A stretch of 64,000 nt of DNA from Candidatus Gastranaerophilales bacterium (lineage in GTDB: Bacteria; Bacillota; Clostridia; Lachnospirales; Lachnospiraceae): assembly GCA_023663225.1 (NCBI GenBank), contig JAMPHU010000001.1, positions 1-64,000 of the forward strand, in the 5' to 3' direction. Under the pieces are notes generated by a model. It searched no databases, was not told where the DNA came from, and was given only the letters and a program-made list of their open reading frames with translations. Positions 9,586 to 17,114 of the stretch are shown here, in pieces. Within the stretch, counting starts at the first letter, position 1. Each line of letters starts with the position of its first letter. The position numbers and the translations under genes were made by a program.

Positions 9586-10428
9586 TCAATATTGTTCTAT
9601 ATTTACAATCTTAGCCGACAATACGCCGTACTTTATAATAGAATTGGCAAAGTGCTTGAATTTATCTGCACCGTCGCTGACATAGAACTGATACCGGTTT
9701 TCCCCCAGCTTCGGCGGTTCCACATTCAAAAGGCCGCGCGCTTCCAACATCTCTTTCAGCTCTCTGGCCGTCTCATACGCAGGGTTGACCAGTTGAACAT
9801 TCCCTCCCATGATCCGCCCTAAAGTAGATCGGATCAAAGGATAATGCGTGCAACCCAATATCAGAGTGTCGATATCCGTATCGATCAATTCCGTCAGATA
9901 ACGTTTGGCAATCTCGTCCGTCACCGGATCCTGCCAGAGCCCCTCTTCCACCAGCGGCACGAAAAGCGGACAAGCCTTTTCATAGATGGTGACATCACGA
10001 TTCAATTCCTCTATGTATTTGGTATATATATGACTGCCTATGGTAGCTTCCGTGGCGATCACACCGATTCGCCCGTTCCTGGTAACCTCCGCCGCCGTCT
10101 TAGCCCCGGGCTTCACCACGCCCAACATGGGAATATCGCTCTCCTTTTCCAGTTCATCCAGCGCGTAGGCGCTGGCTGTATTGCAGGCTATCACAATCGT
10201 CTTCACCTGGAAAGTCCGTAGGAAACGCACAATCTGGCGCGAAAAGCGCGTCACAGTCTCCTGTGATTTGCTGCCATAAGGCAGCCTGGCGGTATCACCA
10301 AAATATATGACCTTTTCGTTGGGTATCTGACGCATGATCTCCCTGGCAACCGTCAATCCGCCCACCCCGGAGTCAAACACGCCTATAGGCGCCTCTCTTC
10401 CAATCAATTGATTATTCTCCTGACTCAT
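9586..10428 (-). CDS. murI: Glutamate racemase
   Basis: This 280-residue enzyme interconverts L- and D-glutamate and so supplies D-Glu for peptidoglycan. The opening motif GVFDSGVGGLTVAREI and the two catalytic cysteine motifs, ACNTASA (about residue 78) and GCTHYPLI (about 190), are intact. The length is typical. Its start overlaps the end of the small upstream gene (10412-10693) by 17 bases, which suggests translational coupling. DUF1934 follows after 10 bases. It belongs to a minus-strand run from ispE to DUF1934. Confidence 0.97.
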   Translation of the reverse strand: MSQENNQLIGREAPIGVFDSGVGGLTVAREIMRQIPNEKVIYFGDTARLPYGSKSQETVTRFSRQIVRFLRTFQVKTIVIACNTASAYALDELEKESDIPMLGVVKPGAKTAAEVTRNGRIGVIATEATIGSHIYTKYIEELNRDVTIYEKACPLFVPLVEEGLWQDPVTDEIAKRYLTELIDTDIDTLILGCTHYPLIRSTLGRIMGGNVQLVNPAYETARELKEMLEARGLLNVEPPKLGENRYQFYVSDGADKFKHFANSIIKYGVLSAKIVNIEQY

Positions 10429-10693
10429 TACTCTCTCTCCTATGCTCTGTGAGAGCCACGAGACTGTCCCACAGCTTACTTCGAAACCTCACCTGGCCGT
10501 CGTCTGCGCCAAGCAGCTTCCAATAGATACTGCCGTCCGCTCCCCACTCGTTTTGTGCCTCACTCTCACACACTACACCATTCTCATCCACGATCCGATA
10601 AGTGTCGGATGTCAGAGCAAGCTCCGGATACAATAATCCCCACCAGCCAAAAGCGGCACAGATACAAAGTATAATGCAAATATCCTTTTTCAT
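10412..10693 (-). CDS. Small single-span membrane protein upstream of murI
   Basis: This 93-residue protein has one N-terminal hydrophobic segment (about 5-28) after a short Lys start, then a soluble tail of about 60 residues with YRIVDENGVV and SIYWKLLGAD. AGAGG seven bases ahead of the ATG supports the start. Its 3' end overlaps the murI start by 17 bases. It matches no family I know; it could be a signal-anchored outside protein. The 90 bases upstream contain a cluster of GATAG/CTATC half-sites noted under findings. Confidence 0.65.
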   Translation of the reverse strand: MKKDICIILCICAAFGWWGLLYPELALTSDTYRIVDENGVVCESEAQNEWGADGSIYWKLLGADDGQVRFRSKLWDSLVALTEHRRESNESGE

Positions 10694-10783
10694 GCAAAAC
10701 CTCTTCCCATAACTTAAGATTCGATAGTGAACCTATCCTGATAGAAGTATTGCACGTTTTTTCTACGCTATACATAACAGTAG

Positions 10784-11464
10784 TTATTTCTTGCTGTCCA
10801 ACTGGATCTGCCTGATAATCGCCTTCTTTTGATTGTCTATATGCATTTTGGCCGCCCAAGATGCTGTCTCCTTGTCCTTTCGGACAATACTCTCATAAAT
10901 AATTCTATGCTCCTCCACCAGCTTTTCATGCTGCCGAAAATCCTTGATATATTCAAAACGATAGCGATACATCTGCTCGGACAGATTGTTTACCAACTGG
11001 ATCAGACGTTGATTGCCCGTAGCCTGCACAATAATATCATGCAACGCCACATCCGCCTGTGCGATCTGCTTCACATCCGCAGTCGCTACCGCTCTCGCAA
11101 AATCATCACATGCGTTTTTTAATCGTTCCAGCTCTTCCTCTCCGATCCGGTCACAGGCAAGCTCCACACACAGCGCATCCAAAGCACGTCTTACTTCCAA
11201 CACGTCGTTCATGCTCTTCTCCGTGATCTGGGCCACCTCGGCCCCCTTTCTGGGGATCATAGTCACCAACCCCTCCAACTCCAATTTCCGTATTGCCTCT
11301 CGTATCGGAGTACGGCTGACTCCCAGCCTGTCAGCCAGATGAATCTCCATCAGCCGCTCTCCCGGTTTCAGTTCTCCGGTTAAGATCGCCTGACGCAGCG
11401 TATTGAACACCACGTCTCTGAGAGGCAGAAATGCATCCATCTTTACCTGTAAATTATCCTGCAT
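10784..11464 (-). CDS. GntR-family regulator, FadR/FCD subfamily
   Basis: This 226-residue regulator has the GntR winged helix at about 15-78 (GELKPGERLMEIHLADRLGVSRTPIREAIRKL) and an all-helical FCD ligand domain at about 90-215. The FCD metal/ligand residues are suggested by DVALHDIIVQATGN and a later HRIIYESI. FCD proteins usually bind carboxylates such as gluconate or lactate and repress nearby genes. The ligand cannot be read from sequence. It lies 46 bases after ispE in the same direction, with GGAGG before its ATG. Confidence 0.92.
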   Translation of the reverse strand: MQDNLQVKMDAFLPLRDVVFNTLRQAILTGELKPGERLMEIHLADRLGVSRTPIREAIRKLELEGLVTMIPRKGAEVAQITEKSMNDVLEVRRALDALCVELACDRIGEEELERLKNACDDFARAVATADVKQIAQADVALHDIIVQATGNQRLIQLVNNLSEQMYRYRFEYIKDFRQHEKLVEEHRIIYESIVRKDKETASWAAKMHIDNQKKAIIRQIQLDSKK

Positions 11465-11510
11465 ACCTAAAACCTCCGTCTCGATGGCACTTGCTCATTG
11501 CTCGCGAACA

Positions 11511-12386
11511 TCAAGCTTCCCGAAAACCGGTGAGAAAGACCTTTCCGGCAAGTCCTTCTTCCTTTATGAGGCGGCCGGCCTCCTCCGCCTTTTTTCTGTC
11601 CGTAAACATGCCAAATACCGTGGGACCGCTGCCGCTCATCAGACTGCCCGCCGCGCCCAATTCCAACATTCTCCTCTTGATCACATCAATGACCGGATAG
11701 GCCGGCAAGGTCACATTCTCCAACACATTCCCCAGCCTGTCGATCACACCCTGCAAATTCCCTGCCCTGATCGCCTCCACCATACCGTCGATATCCGGAT
11801 GCGCATAGTCGGCCAGCTCATCCAGTTGCCGGTACACCTGTCCGGTAAAGACATTGATGTCGGGTTTTGCCACCAACAGCGCACAATCCGGAGCCTGACA
11901 AAGCCTCGTCAACTTCTCGCCGATTCCCTCCGCCAACGCGGTTCCGCCCATGATGCAATAAGGCACATCCGCCCCCAGCAGAACACCCAGCTCCATCAAC
12001 TCCTCCTGGCTGCAGCCCAGTCCATACATTTGATCGATCCCTTTTAAGGTAGCTGCCGCATCCGTGCTGCCGCCCGCCATTCCCGCGGCAATGGGAATAT
12101 TTTTCTGCAGGTGAATACGCACGCCCCCGTCGATCTCATACCGCTCCAACATCAACTGTGCCGCTTTACAGATCAGATTGTCCCCTCCTGTACTCAGCTC
12201 GTCGGAGTCTGTGGTGAGCGTAACGCCACTCTCTGCGCGCTCCAAAGTCAGCACATCATAAATGCCGACCGTCTGCATCACCATCTTAACCTGATGATAA
12301 CCGTTAGGCAGCCGCCCCAACACATCCAGACCAAGATTGATCTTGGCATATGCTTTTCTCTCATATACATTTTGCCGCTTTTCCAT
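11511..12386 (-). CDS. ispE: 4-diphosphocytidyl-2-C-methyl-D-erythritol kinase
   Basis: This 291-residue GHMP kinase of the methylerythritol phosphate isoprenoid pathway has the N-terminal motif YAKINLGLDVLGRLPNGYH and the ATP-binding glycine loop PIAAGMAGGSTDAAA (about 95-110). A C-terminal SGSGPTVFGMF segment completes the fold. The length is usual. It is the first gene of a minus-strand run that continues through gntR, the small membrane gene, murI and DUF1934. A sigma-A-like promoter (12468-12496) and an 11-base inverted repeat in the leader (12411-12445) precede it. Confidence 0.96.
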   Translation of the reverse strand: MEKRQNVYERKAYAKINLGLDVLGRLPNGYHQVKMVMQTVGIYDVLTLERAESGVTLTTDSDELSTGGDNLICKAAQLMLERYEIDGGVRIHLQKNIPIAAGMAGGSTDAAATLKGIDQMYGLGCSQEELMELGVLLGADVPYCIMGGTALAEGIGEKLTRLCQAPDCALLVAKPDINVFTGQVYRQLDELADYAHPDIDGMVEAIRAGNLQGVIDRLGNVLENVTLPAYPVIDVIKRRMLELGAAGSLMSGSGPTVFGMFTDRKKAEEAGRLIKEEGLAGKVFLTGFREA

Positions 12387-12410
12387 TTTCTATTCCGCCT
12401 CGTATTTGTG

Positions 12411-12445
12411 ACAGTTCAGCCCCTCCCATTCTATGGCTGAACTGT
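12411..12445 (-). promoter_or_regulatory. Inverted repeat in the ispE leader
   Basis: acagttcagcc (12411-12421) and ggctgaactgt (12435-12445) are perfect complements around a 13-base loop. The repeat lies between the predicted transcription start (about 12461) and the ispE ATG. It could be an RNA hairpin that slows or stops transcription, or an operator. There is no T-run after it on the minus strand, so it is not a simple terminator. Confidence 0.6.
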
Positions 12446-12467
12446 ATTTTGTATACACATTTTTATT

Positions 12468-12496
12468 ATTATAACACAGGAAGAAAACGCACTCAA
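12468..12496 (-). promoter_or_regulatory. Sigma-A type promoter for ispE
   Basis: On the minus strand TTGAGT (12491-12496), a 17-base spacer and TATAAT (12468-12473) form a good promoter about 82 bases upstream of the ispE start. Confidence 0.75.
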
Positions 12497-12515
12497 GCAT
12501 TTCTCTCGTACAGCC

Positions 12516-12542
12516 TAAACTTTTCCCACTTTATGCCGAAAC
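12516..12542 (+). promoter_or_regulatory. Possible sigma-D (flagellar sigma) promoter
   Basis: TAAA (12516-12519), 15 bases, then GCCGAAAC (12535-12542) matches the sigma-D/sigma-28 pattern TAAA-N15-GCCGATAT at the right spacing, with two -10 mismatches. It precedes the gene at 12624 with a leader of about 75 bases. Confidence 0.5.
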
Positions 12543-12623
12543 ATATATTACAAAGGAACATACACTATCAAAATACGTATCCAAGGAGGGATCAGAGTTG
12601 CAAAAGGAGTTACAGGTATTTTT

Positions 12624-12857
12624 ATGGTAAGTTCAGTTATGGCAATCCCGCAGGTCGGCAAGACAAAGCGGGAGCAGGAGCGGATTTTGGATTATCGCTT
12701 GAAAGAGCATACCCATTCCCGATCCTTTTCTCAGGTCTTGGAGACGGCAGTGGATCAAGCGGTTGAGACTGCCCCCACAGAATGTCAGACGACCACGTAC
12801 GGACGCGACAGCCAGATTCAGAATTTCCTGTATCGCACCAGGGAATACCATTACTGA
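12624..12857 (+). CDS. Small conserved protein, possibly motility-linked
   Basis: This 77-residue hydrophilic protein has no signal peptide or membrane segment. It has a charged helix (KTKREQERILDYRL) and a C-terminus rich in Tyr and Arg (GRDSQIQNFLYRTREYHY). The start is uncertain: the ATG at 12624 has only a distant AAGGAG, and an ATG at 12639 (MAIPQVGK) is an alternative. It has its own strong terminator. The link to motility is inferred only from the sigma-D-like promoter and a sigma-D promoter on the next gene. I do not recognise a family. Confidence 0.6.
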   Translation: MVSSVMAIPQVGKTKREQERILDYRLKEHTHSRSFSQVLETAVDQAVETAPTECQTTTYGRDSQIQNFLYRTREYHY

Positions 12858-12862
12858 GACAC

Positions 12863-12902
12863 GAAAGGAGCAGCGCCGAAGAGCTGCTCCTTTCATTTTT
12901 TT
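12863..12902 (+). terminator. Rho-independent terminator
   Basis: gaaaggagcagc (12863-12874) pairs with gctgctcctttc (12883-12894) around an 8-base loop, followed by A and seven T. It lies six bases after the stop of the 77-residue gene. Confidence 0.93.
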
Positions 12903-12962
12903 GCCTTGTCATAACGCTTTCTTATTTGTAAAAATTGCTCATAAATTATTTTACTATTTTAC

Positions 12963-12990
12963 TAAAGATTTCCACCAGCCATGCCGATAT
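12963..12990 (+). promoter_or_regulatory. Sigma-D (flagellar sigma) promoter
   Basis: TAAA (12963-12966), 16 bases, then an exact GCCGATAT (12983-12990) matches the Bacillus-type sigma-D consensus (TAAA, 14-16 bases, GCCGATAT). The predicted start near 12997 rules out the upstream ATG at 12981 and supports the ATG at 13068 of the gene that follows. Confidence 0.8.
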
Positions 12991-13067
12991 ATGTAACACA
13001 GAAAGTCACGGATGACGCGCCCGACAGGGTAGAACACGGCGCCGAAGCGCCAGAAAAGAGGGATAAT

Positions 13068-13694
13068 ATGAGTGTAAACGGAGTTACATCGACACAGTCT
13101 GCAGCGGCTTATAACACATACGCATCCACCTCCAAGGTGAATGAAGACACCGCCGCTGAGGTAGCTGCTTCCTCCAGTACTTCCACAAAAGAGGAGGTTG
13201 GTGCAGTTTACGAGCCTTCCAAGGAAACTAAGACAGATTCCGTCAAGAAGACTTACACCCCCAACACAGAGTTGGTGAACAAATTAAAGGCAGATGCAGA
13301 GTCCAGATCGGCTCAACTGCAATCTTTGGTACAAAAGATGCTCTCCAAGCAGTCTACTGCTTACGGCAATGCCAATGACATCTGGTCTGTACTCAGAAGC
13401 GGCAATTTCACCGTTGATCCGGCCACCAAGGCACAGGCACAGGCTGATATCGCAGAGGACGGTTATTGGGGTGTGAAACAGACTTCCGACCGTATCGTTC
13501 AGTTTGCTACGGCTTTGACCGGAGGAGATCCCGACAAGATCGAGGAGATGCGCGACGCATTCAAGAAGGGATACGCTCAGGCTGAGAAGACTTGGGGCGG
13601 CAAGCTCCCTGATATCTCCCAGCAGACTTATGACGCTGTTATGAAGAAGTTTGACGATCTTGCTGCTGAGGCAGGCATCGTTACGGAGCAGTAA
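13068..13694 (+). CDS. Conserved protein under sigma-D control, possibly DUF5610-like
   Basis: The ATG at 13068 has GAGGG before it and gives 208 residues. An upstream in-frame ATG at 12981 would lie before the predicted transcription start. The N-terminal 75 residues are low-complexity Ser/Thr/Ala. The C-terminal 130 are helical with VNKLKADAESRSAQLQSLVQ and a Trp/Gly pattern, SDRIVQFATALTGGD then FKKGYAQAEKTWGG. That C-terminal pattern resembles DUF5610-type proteins, but I am not certain. There is no signal peptide. Promoter type suggests a role in the flagellar or motility programme. It ends in a strong terminator. Confidence 0.75.
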   Translation: MSVNGVTSTQSAAAYNTYASTSKVNEDTAAEVAASSSTSTKEEVGAVYEPSKETKTDSVKKTYTPNTELVNKLKADAESRSAQLQSLVQKMLSKQSTAYGNANDIWSVLRSGNFTVDPATKAQAQADIAEDGYWGVKQTSDRIVQFATALTGGDPDKIEEMRDAFKKGYAQAEKTWGGKLPDISQQTYDAVMKKFDDLAAEAGIVTEQ

Positions 13695-13721
13695 CCAGGT
13701 CTTGCACCACGACAAAATGAG

Positions 13722-13749
13722 AGAGGCTGTCGCATGACAGCCTCTTTTT
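13722..13749 (+). terminator. Rho-independent terminator
   Basis: agaggctgtc (13722-13731) pairs with gacagcctct (13736-13745) around gcat, followed by a T-run. It lies 27 bases after the stop of the 208-residue gene, and may also stop minus-strand transcripts leaving sipL. Confidence 0.93.
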
Positions 13750-13767
13750 ACGTCGCGTCGCTTTTGT

Positions 13768-15324
13768 TCAACTGCTCTTGACCACCAACAGCTTTTGACC
13801 GGCCTTCAGCTCATCGCTCGCCAAACCGTTGACCTCTTTTAAATTATCCACCGGCACATAATATTTTTTGCCGATATTCCACAGGTTGTCGCCATCCTTT
13901 ACAACGTAGATCACCAAGCCGGGCAGGCTCCCCAGCTTCTCTGTATCCAGATCGGATATCGTCACCTGGCTGATCAGTTCCACAGGCACGCTCTGGAACA
14001 CCGTAGTATGAAAACAGATCACCGCCTTCATATCCATCTCCTCACCGTCCAGCATCGTCACTTGCAGTTGCTCCACATCTCCCTGCACACTTCCCAGATC
14101 TCCCGGCGCAATATTGGGTACATCCAGCAGATATTGATAGGGAACCAACGCCTGCGCGCCCGCGTAAGGAGCCTCATCGTCTCCGGTGATATACATAACC
14201 TTCACCGTCAGGCTGCCCTGCAGAAGGATCCCGTTTTCTACCACTTCCTGCCGATCCAGAGACACCTTGCCCTCGCTGTGCAGGAGTTGTAAGATGCCCG
14301 CGCTGCCGCTCTCTATTTTAATGTGATCCGTCACTTTTGTCTTGCCTGTCACTTTGGACAGCAGTCTGCGCAGATTGGCCTTGTGCGTGACCGTCCCCAC
14401 TTCCTTGGTGACGCCGTAGAGATCGGTGAGCAGTTCGACATTTTCCTCCTCGTAGACACGAATAGCAATGTCCAGCACAAGCTCCATGCCGAGAGTCCGC
14501 TCCTCGCCGTCCAAGTCAGGGCGAACGACAAGCTCCTGCGAACCGATTGTGTAGCGGATGTCCGGCAGCATCCCTTCCCGACATCCATGACATTCCAGCA
14601 CGCCGCTAAAGGGCAGGGTCGTCTCAAAGGAACGGACAGGGTGTTCCTCCCCCTCTCCCTCATACAAGACAAACAAATGCACATCTCCCTGCAGCGTCAG
14701 TTTCTCCTCCATCACCTTAAACTCTACATCTCCCAATGAGATCGTGTTCCACAGAACCTGGAAAATGTTGGGATAACTGCCCGGCAGCATCACTTCCTCT
14801 TTGATGCGGAAAATGTCGTTCTTGCTGATGGCGATCTGTGCCAGAGACATAGGCAGTCTACGATATTCCACGGCCTCCGCACCCGCGATACCGATGGGAG
14901 CCTCCTCGTCATAGATTTCATCCACTTTGGCATGAAACGTCACCAGACATTGAATACTCAGCTTGCGGCTGTTGATCACCCCCACAGTCAGATCCTCCAC
15001 CTCTCCGCAAACCTCCACATTGTCCGAAGAGGTGACACCCTGGATATTGATCTTCTCATCAAAGGGCAGCTTTCCTTCCAACAACACCAGACTGCTCCCC
15101 TCCTCCGACGTGTGATAGAGAAGGGAAAAAGACAGATTCCCCTTGATCGTCACCATATCCGCTCCCGGCCGCACTTCCTCGACGATGATACATCCCTTCT
15201 CCAGATTCAGCGAGCTGACATCCGGCTTATTCTCGGGAATATTCATGTCATCTTCAAGAGTGATCTGACTGACGGCCTCCGCACGGACGCGGTCCATATG
15301 TATATTTTTTTTGATCAGGTCCAC
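13768..15324 (-). CDS. sipL: SipL-type spore coat protein (DUF3794 repeats plus LysM)
   Basis: This 518-residue protein has several DUF3794 units (about 25-130, 175-270 and 330-445) and a C-terminal LysM domain (about 470-516, YVVKDGDNLWNIGKKY then LKAGQKLLVV). This is the layout of SipL, which in Clostridioides binds SpoIVA through its LysM domain at the forespore surface. The start codon is GTG at 15324, with GGAGG nine bases ahead. No signal peptide is present, as expected for a mother-cell protein. It implies the organism forms spores. It stands alone. Confidence 0.9.
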   Translation of the reverse strand: MDLIKKNIHMDRVRAEAVSQITLEDDMNIPENKPDVSSLNLEKGCIIVEEVRPGADMVTIKGNLSFSLLYHTSEEGSSLVLLEGKLPFDEKINIQGVTSSDNVEVCGEVEDLTVGVINSRKLSIQCLVTFHAKVDEIYDEEAPIGIAGAEAVEYRRLPMSLAQIAISKNDIFRIKEEVMLPGSYPNIFQVLWNTISLGDVEFKVMEEKLTLQGDVHLFVLYEGEGEEHPVRSFETTLPFSGVLECHGCREGMLPDIRYTIGSQELVVRPDLDGEERTLGMELVLDIAIRVYEEENVELLTDLYGVTKEVGTVTHKANLRRLLSKVTGKTKVTDHIKIESGSAGILQLLHSEGKVSLDRQEVVENGILLQGSLTVKVMYITGDDEAPYAGAQALVPYQYLLDVPNIAPGDLGSVQGDVEQLQVTMLDGEEMDMKAVICFHTTVFQSVPVELISQVTISDLDTEKLGSLPGLVIYVVKDGDNLWNIGKKYYVPVDNLKEVNGLASDELKAGQKLLVVKSS

Positions 15325-15388
15325 GCAACAATACCTCCATATAAATACTGATATAAATATTTATATGAAGGTATTTTGCCCAATATTC

Positions 15389-16294
15389 CTATTCTACCGC
15401 CCCAATCAGCTCATTTACATCATCAACGGAATATCGCCGCATATATTCCGTAATCCCGCGCACCACTTCCTCCGTCGCATAGGGATTGACAAAGTTCATC
15501 GCACCGATACTCACCGCACTGGCTCCGGCAAGGAGAAATTCAATCGCGTCCTCGGCATTTCCAATCCCACCCATTCCAATGATCGGAATTTTTACAGCCT
15601 GCGCCGCCTGATACACCATACGCACCGCCACAGGTTTGATGGCAGGTCCGCTCATGCCGCCCGTTTTGTTGGCAAGGACAAATTTCCGCCTATGAATATC
15701 GATTTTCATACCTGTGATCGTATTGATCAAAGAAAGTGCATCCGCTCCTGCTGCCTCCGCCGCCCTCGCCATCTCCGCAATATCCGTCACATTGGGACTG
15801 AGCTTCATAATGACAGGCTGTCTGGCATGTCGTTTGATCTCCGAAGTGATTCGGGAAAGCGCGTCCGCCTTTTGCCCGAAAGCAATGGCTCCCTCCTTCA
15901 CATTGGGACAGGACACATTGATCTCCAGCAGAGCCACCGCGGACTCATCCCCCAGCCGCTCCACGACCTCCACATAATCTTCTATGGTTTTTCCGCAGAC
16001 ATTCACAATGATCTTGGTGTCATACTGTTTCAAAAAAGGGATATCCCGCTCCAGAAAGACATCGATGCCCGGGTTCTGCAGTCCGATCGCATTCAACATA
16101 CCGCCGTAGACTTCCGCCACCCTGGGAGTGGGATTGCCCGGCCACGGCACACTCGCCACGCCCTTTGTGACTACCGCTCCCAACTTGTTCAGATCCACAA
16201 ACTCTGCATATTCCATGCCGGAACCAAACGTTCCTGACGCGGTCATAACCGGATTTTTTAAAGTCACGCCCGCAATCGTCACCTGCGTGTTCAT
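15389..16294 (-). CDS. pyrD: Dihydroorotate dehydrogenase B, catalytic subunit
   Basis: This 301-residue FMN enzyme of pyrimidine synthesis oxidises dihydroorotate to orotate. It shows the class 1 pattern: MTASGTFGSG near residue 20, NVSCPNVKEG with the class 1B catalytic cysteine (about 130), and GMGGIGNAEDAIEFLLAGA in the phosphate-binding region. Its ATG shares one base with the pyrK stop, so translation is coupled. The partner PyrK next door marks it as the NAD-dependent type 1B enzyme. Confidence 0.97.
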   Translation of the reverse strand: MNTQVTIAGVTLKNPVMTASGTFGSGMEYAEFVDLNKLGAVVTKGVASVPWPGNPTPRVAEVYGGMLNAIGLQNPGIDVFLERDIPFLKQYDTKIIVNVCGKTIEDYVEVVERLGDESAVALLEINVSCPNVKEGAIAFGQKADALSRITSEIKRHARQPVIMKLSPNVTDIAEMARAAEAAGADALSLINTITGMKIDIHRRKFVLANKTGGMSGPAIKPVAVRMVYQAAQAVKIPIIGMGGIGNAEDAIEFLLAGASAVSIGAMNFVNPYATEEVVRGITEYMRRYSVDDVNELIGAVE

Positions 16295-17064
16295 CAGATG
16301 TCCACCTCCTTTGCCTCAAAGACCGGCCCGTCCGCACAAATGCGGGCATTGTTCACATGAGAGTGATGATCGATCTCTTTTGTCTTGACCACACATCCCA
16401 GACATGCCCCCACGCCGCACGCCATTCGCTCCTCCAGAGAAATATAAGCCTCAATCCCCTGCCGCTGTGCGTACTGCTTTATAGCGCGCAGCATTGGCAT
16501 GGGGCCGCAGGCATAAATGACCTCCGCGCTCAATCCATGGGCCGCAATAGCGTCCAAAACCGTGCCTTTGACACCCGCGCTGCCATCCTCGGTGGCAGCG
16601 TACACCTGCCCGTACCGCTCCAAATCTTCCCTCAAAAAAAGACACCCGTTACGATATCCCAGAATAATCTGTTTCCGGGCGTTCAACGAAGAGGCAAGCG
16701 CAAGCATGGGCGGAATCCCGATGCCTCCTCCTATGAGAAATACCTTTTTTCCCTCACCCGCTTCCAGCGGAAAACCGTTTCCAAGAGGCCCCATCACCGA
16801 GACGGTATCCCCCTGCCGATAAGTGGAAAACTCGCCGGTTCCCTGCCCCGCCACGCGGTACACGATGCGCACGGCCTGTCCATTCTCACCGATCTCACAT
16901 ATGCTGATGGGGCGCGCAAGCAGCGTGCTCCGATCCTTGGGGTAGACCGCGATAAACTGCCCGGGTCTGGCTTCCGCCGCCAGTGAAGTCTCGATCCACA
17001 TATCAAAAATCTGTGGTGCAATTTCCTTTTGGGAGAGCACCCTCCCGTCTTCTTTTCGTTTCAT
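16294..17064 (-). CDS. pyrK: Dihydroorotate dehydrogenase B, electron transfer subunit
   Basis: This 256-residue FAD and 2Fe-2S protein passes electrons from PyrD to NAD. It has a ferredoxin-reductase FAD domain (ARPISICEIGE near residue 50), an NAD domain (LIGGGIGIPPMLALA) and a C-terminal 2Fe-2S site with Cys in MACGVGACLGC and a fourth Cys in ARICADGPVF. It overlaps pyrD by one base and follows pyrC by 50 bases. AGGGAG precedes the ATG. Confidence 0.97.
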   Translation of the reverse strand: MKRKEDGRVLSQKEIAPQIFDMWIETSLAAEARPGQFIAVYPKDRSTLLARPISICEIGENGQAVRIVYRVAGQGTGEFSTYRQGDTVSVMGPLGNGFPLEAGEGKKVFLIGGGIGIPPMLALASSLNARKQIILGYRNGCLFLREDLERYGQVYAATEDGSAGVKGTVLDAIAAHGLSAEVIYACGPMPMLRAIKQYAQRQGIEAYISLEERMACGVGACLGCVVKTKEIDHHSHVNNARICADGPVFEAKEVDI

Positions 17065-17114
17065 AACATTTTCTCCCTATCCGCGCCGCCGCTTTTGCTC
17101 TGTAGAGAGTCTGC

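Noticed and set aside
12981..13067. Upstream in-frame ATG of the 208-residue gene
   Set aside because: It overlaps the sigma-D -10 element, so it would not be on the transcript, and has no ribosome site.
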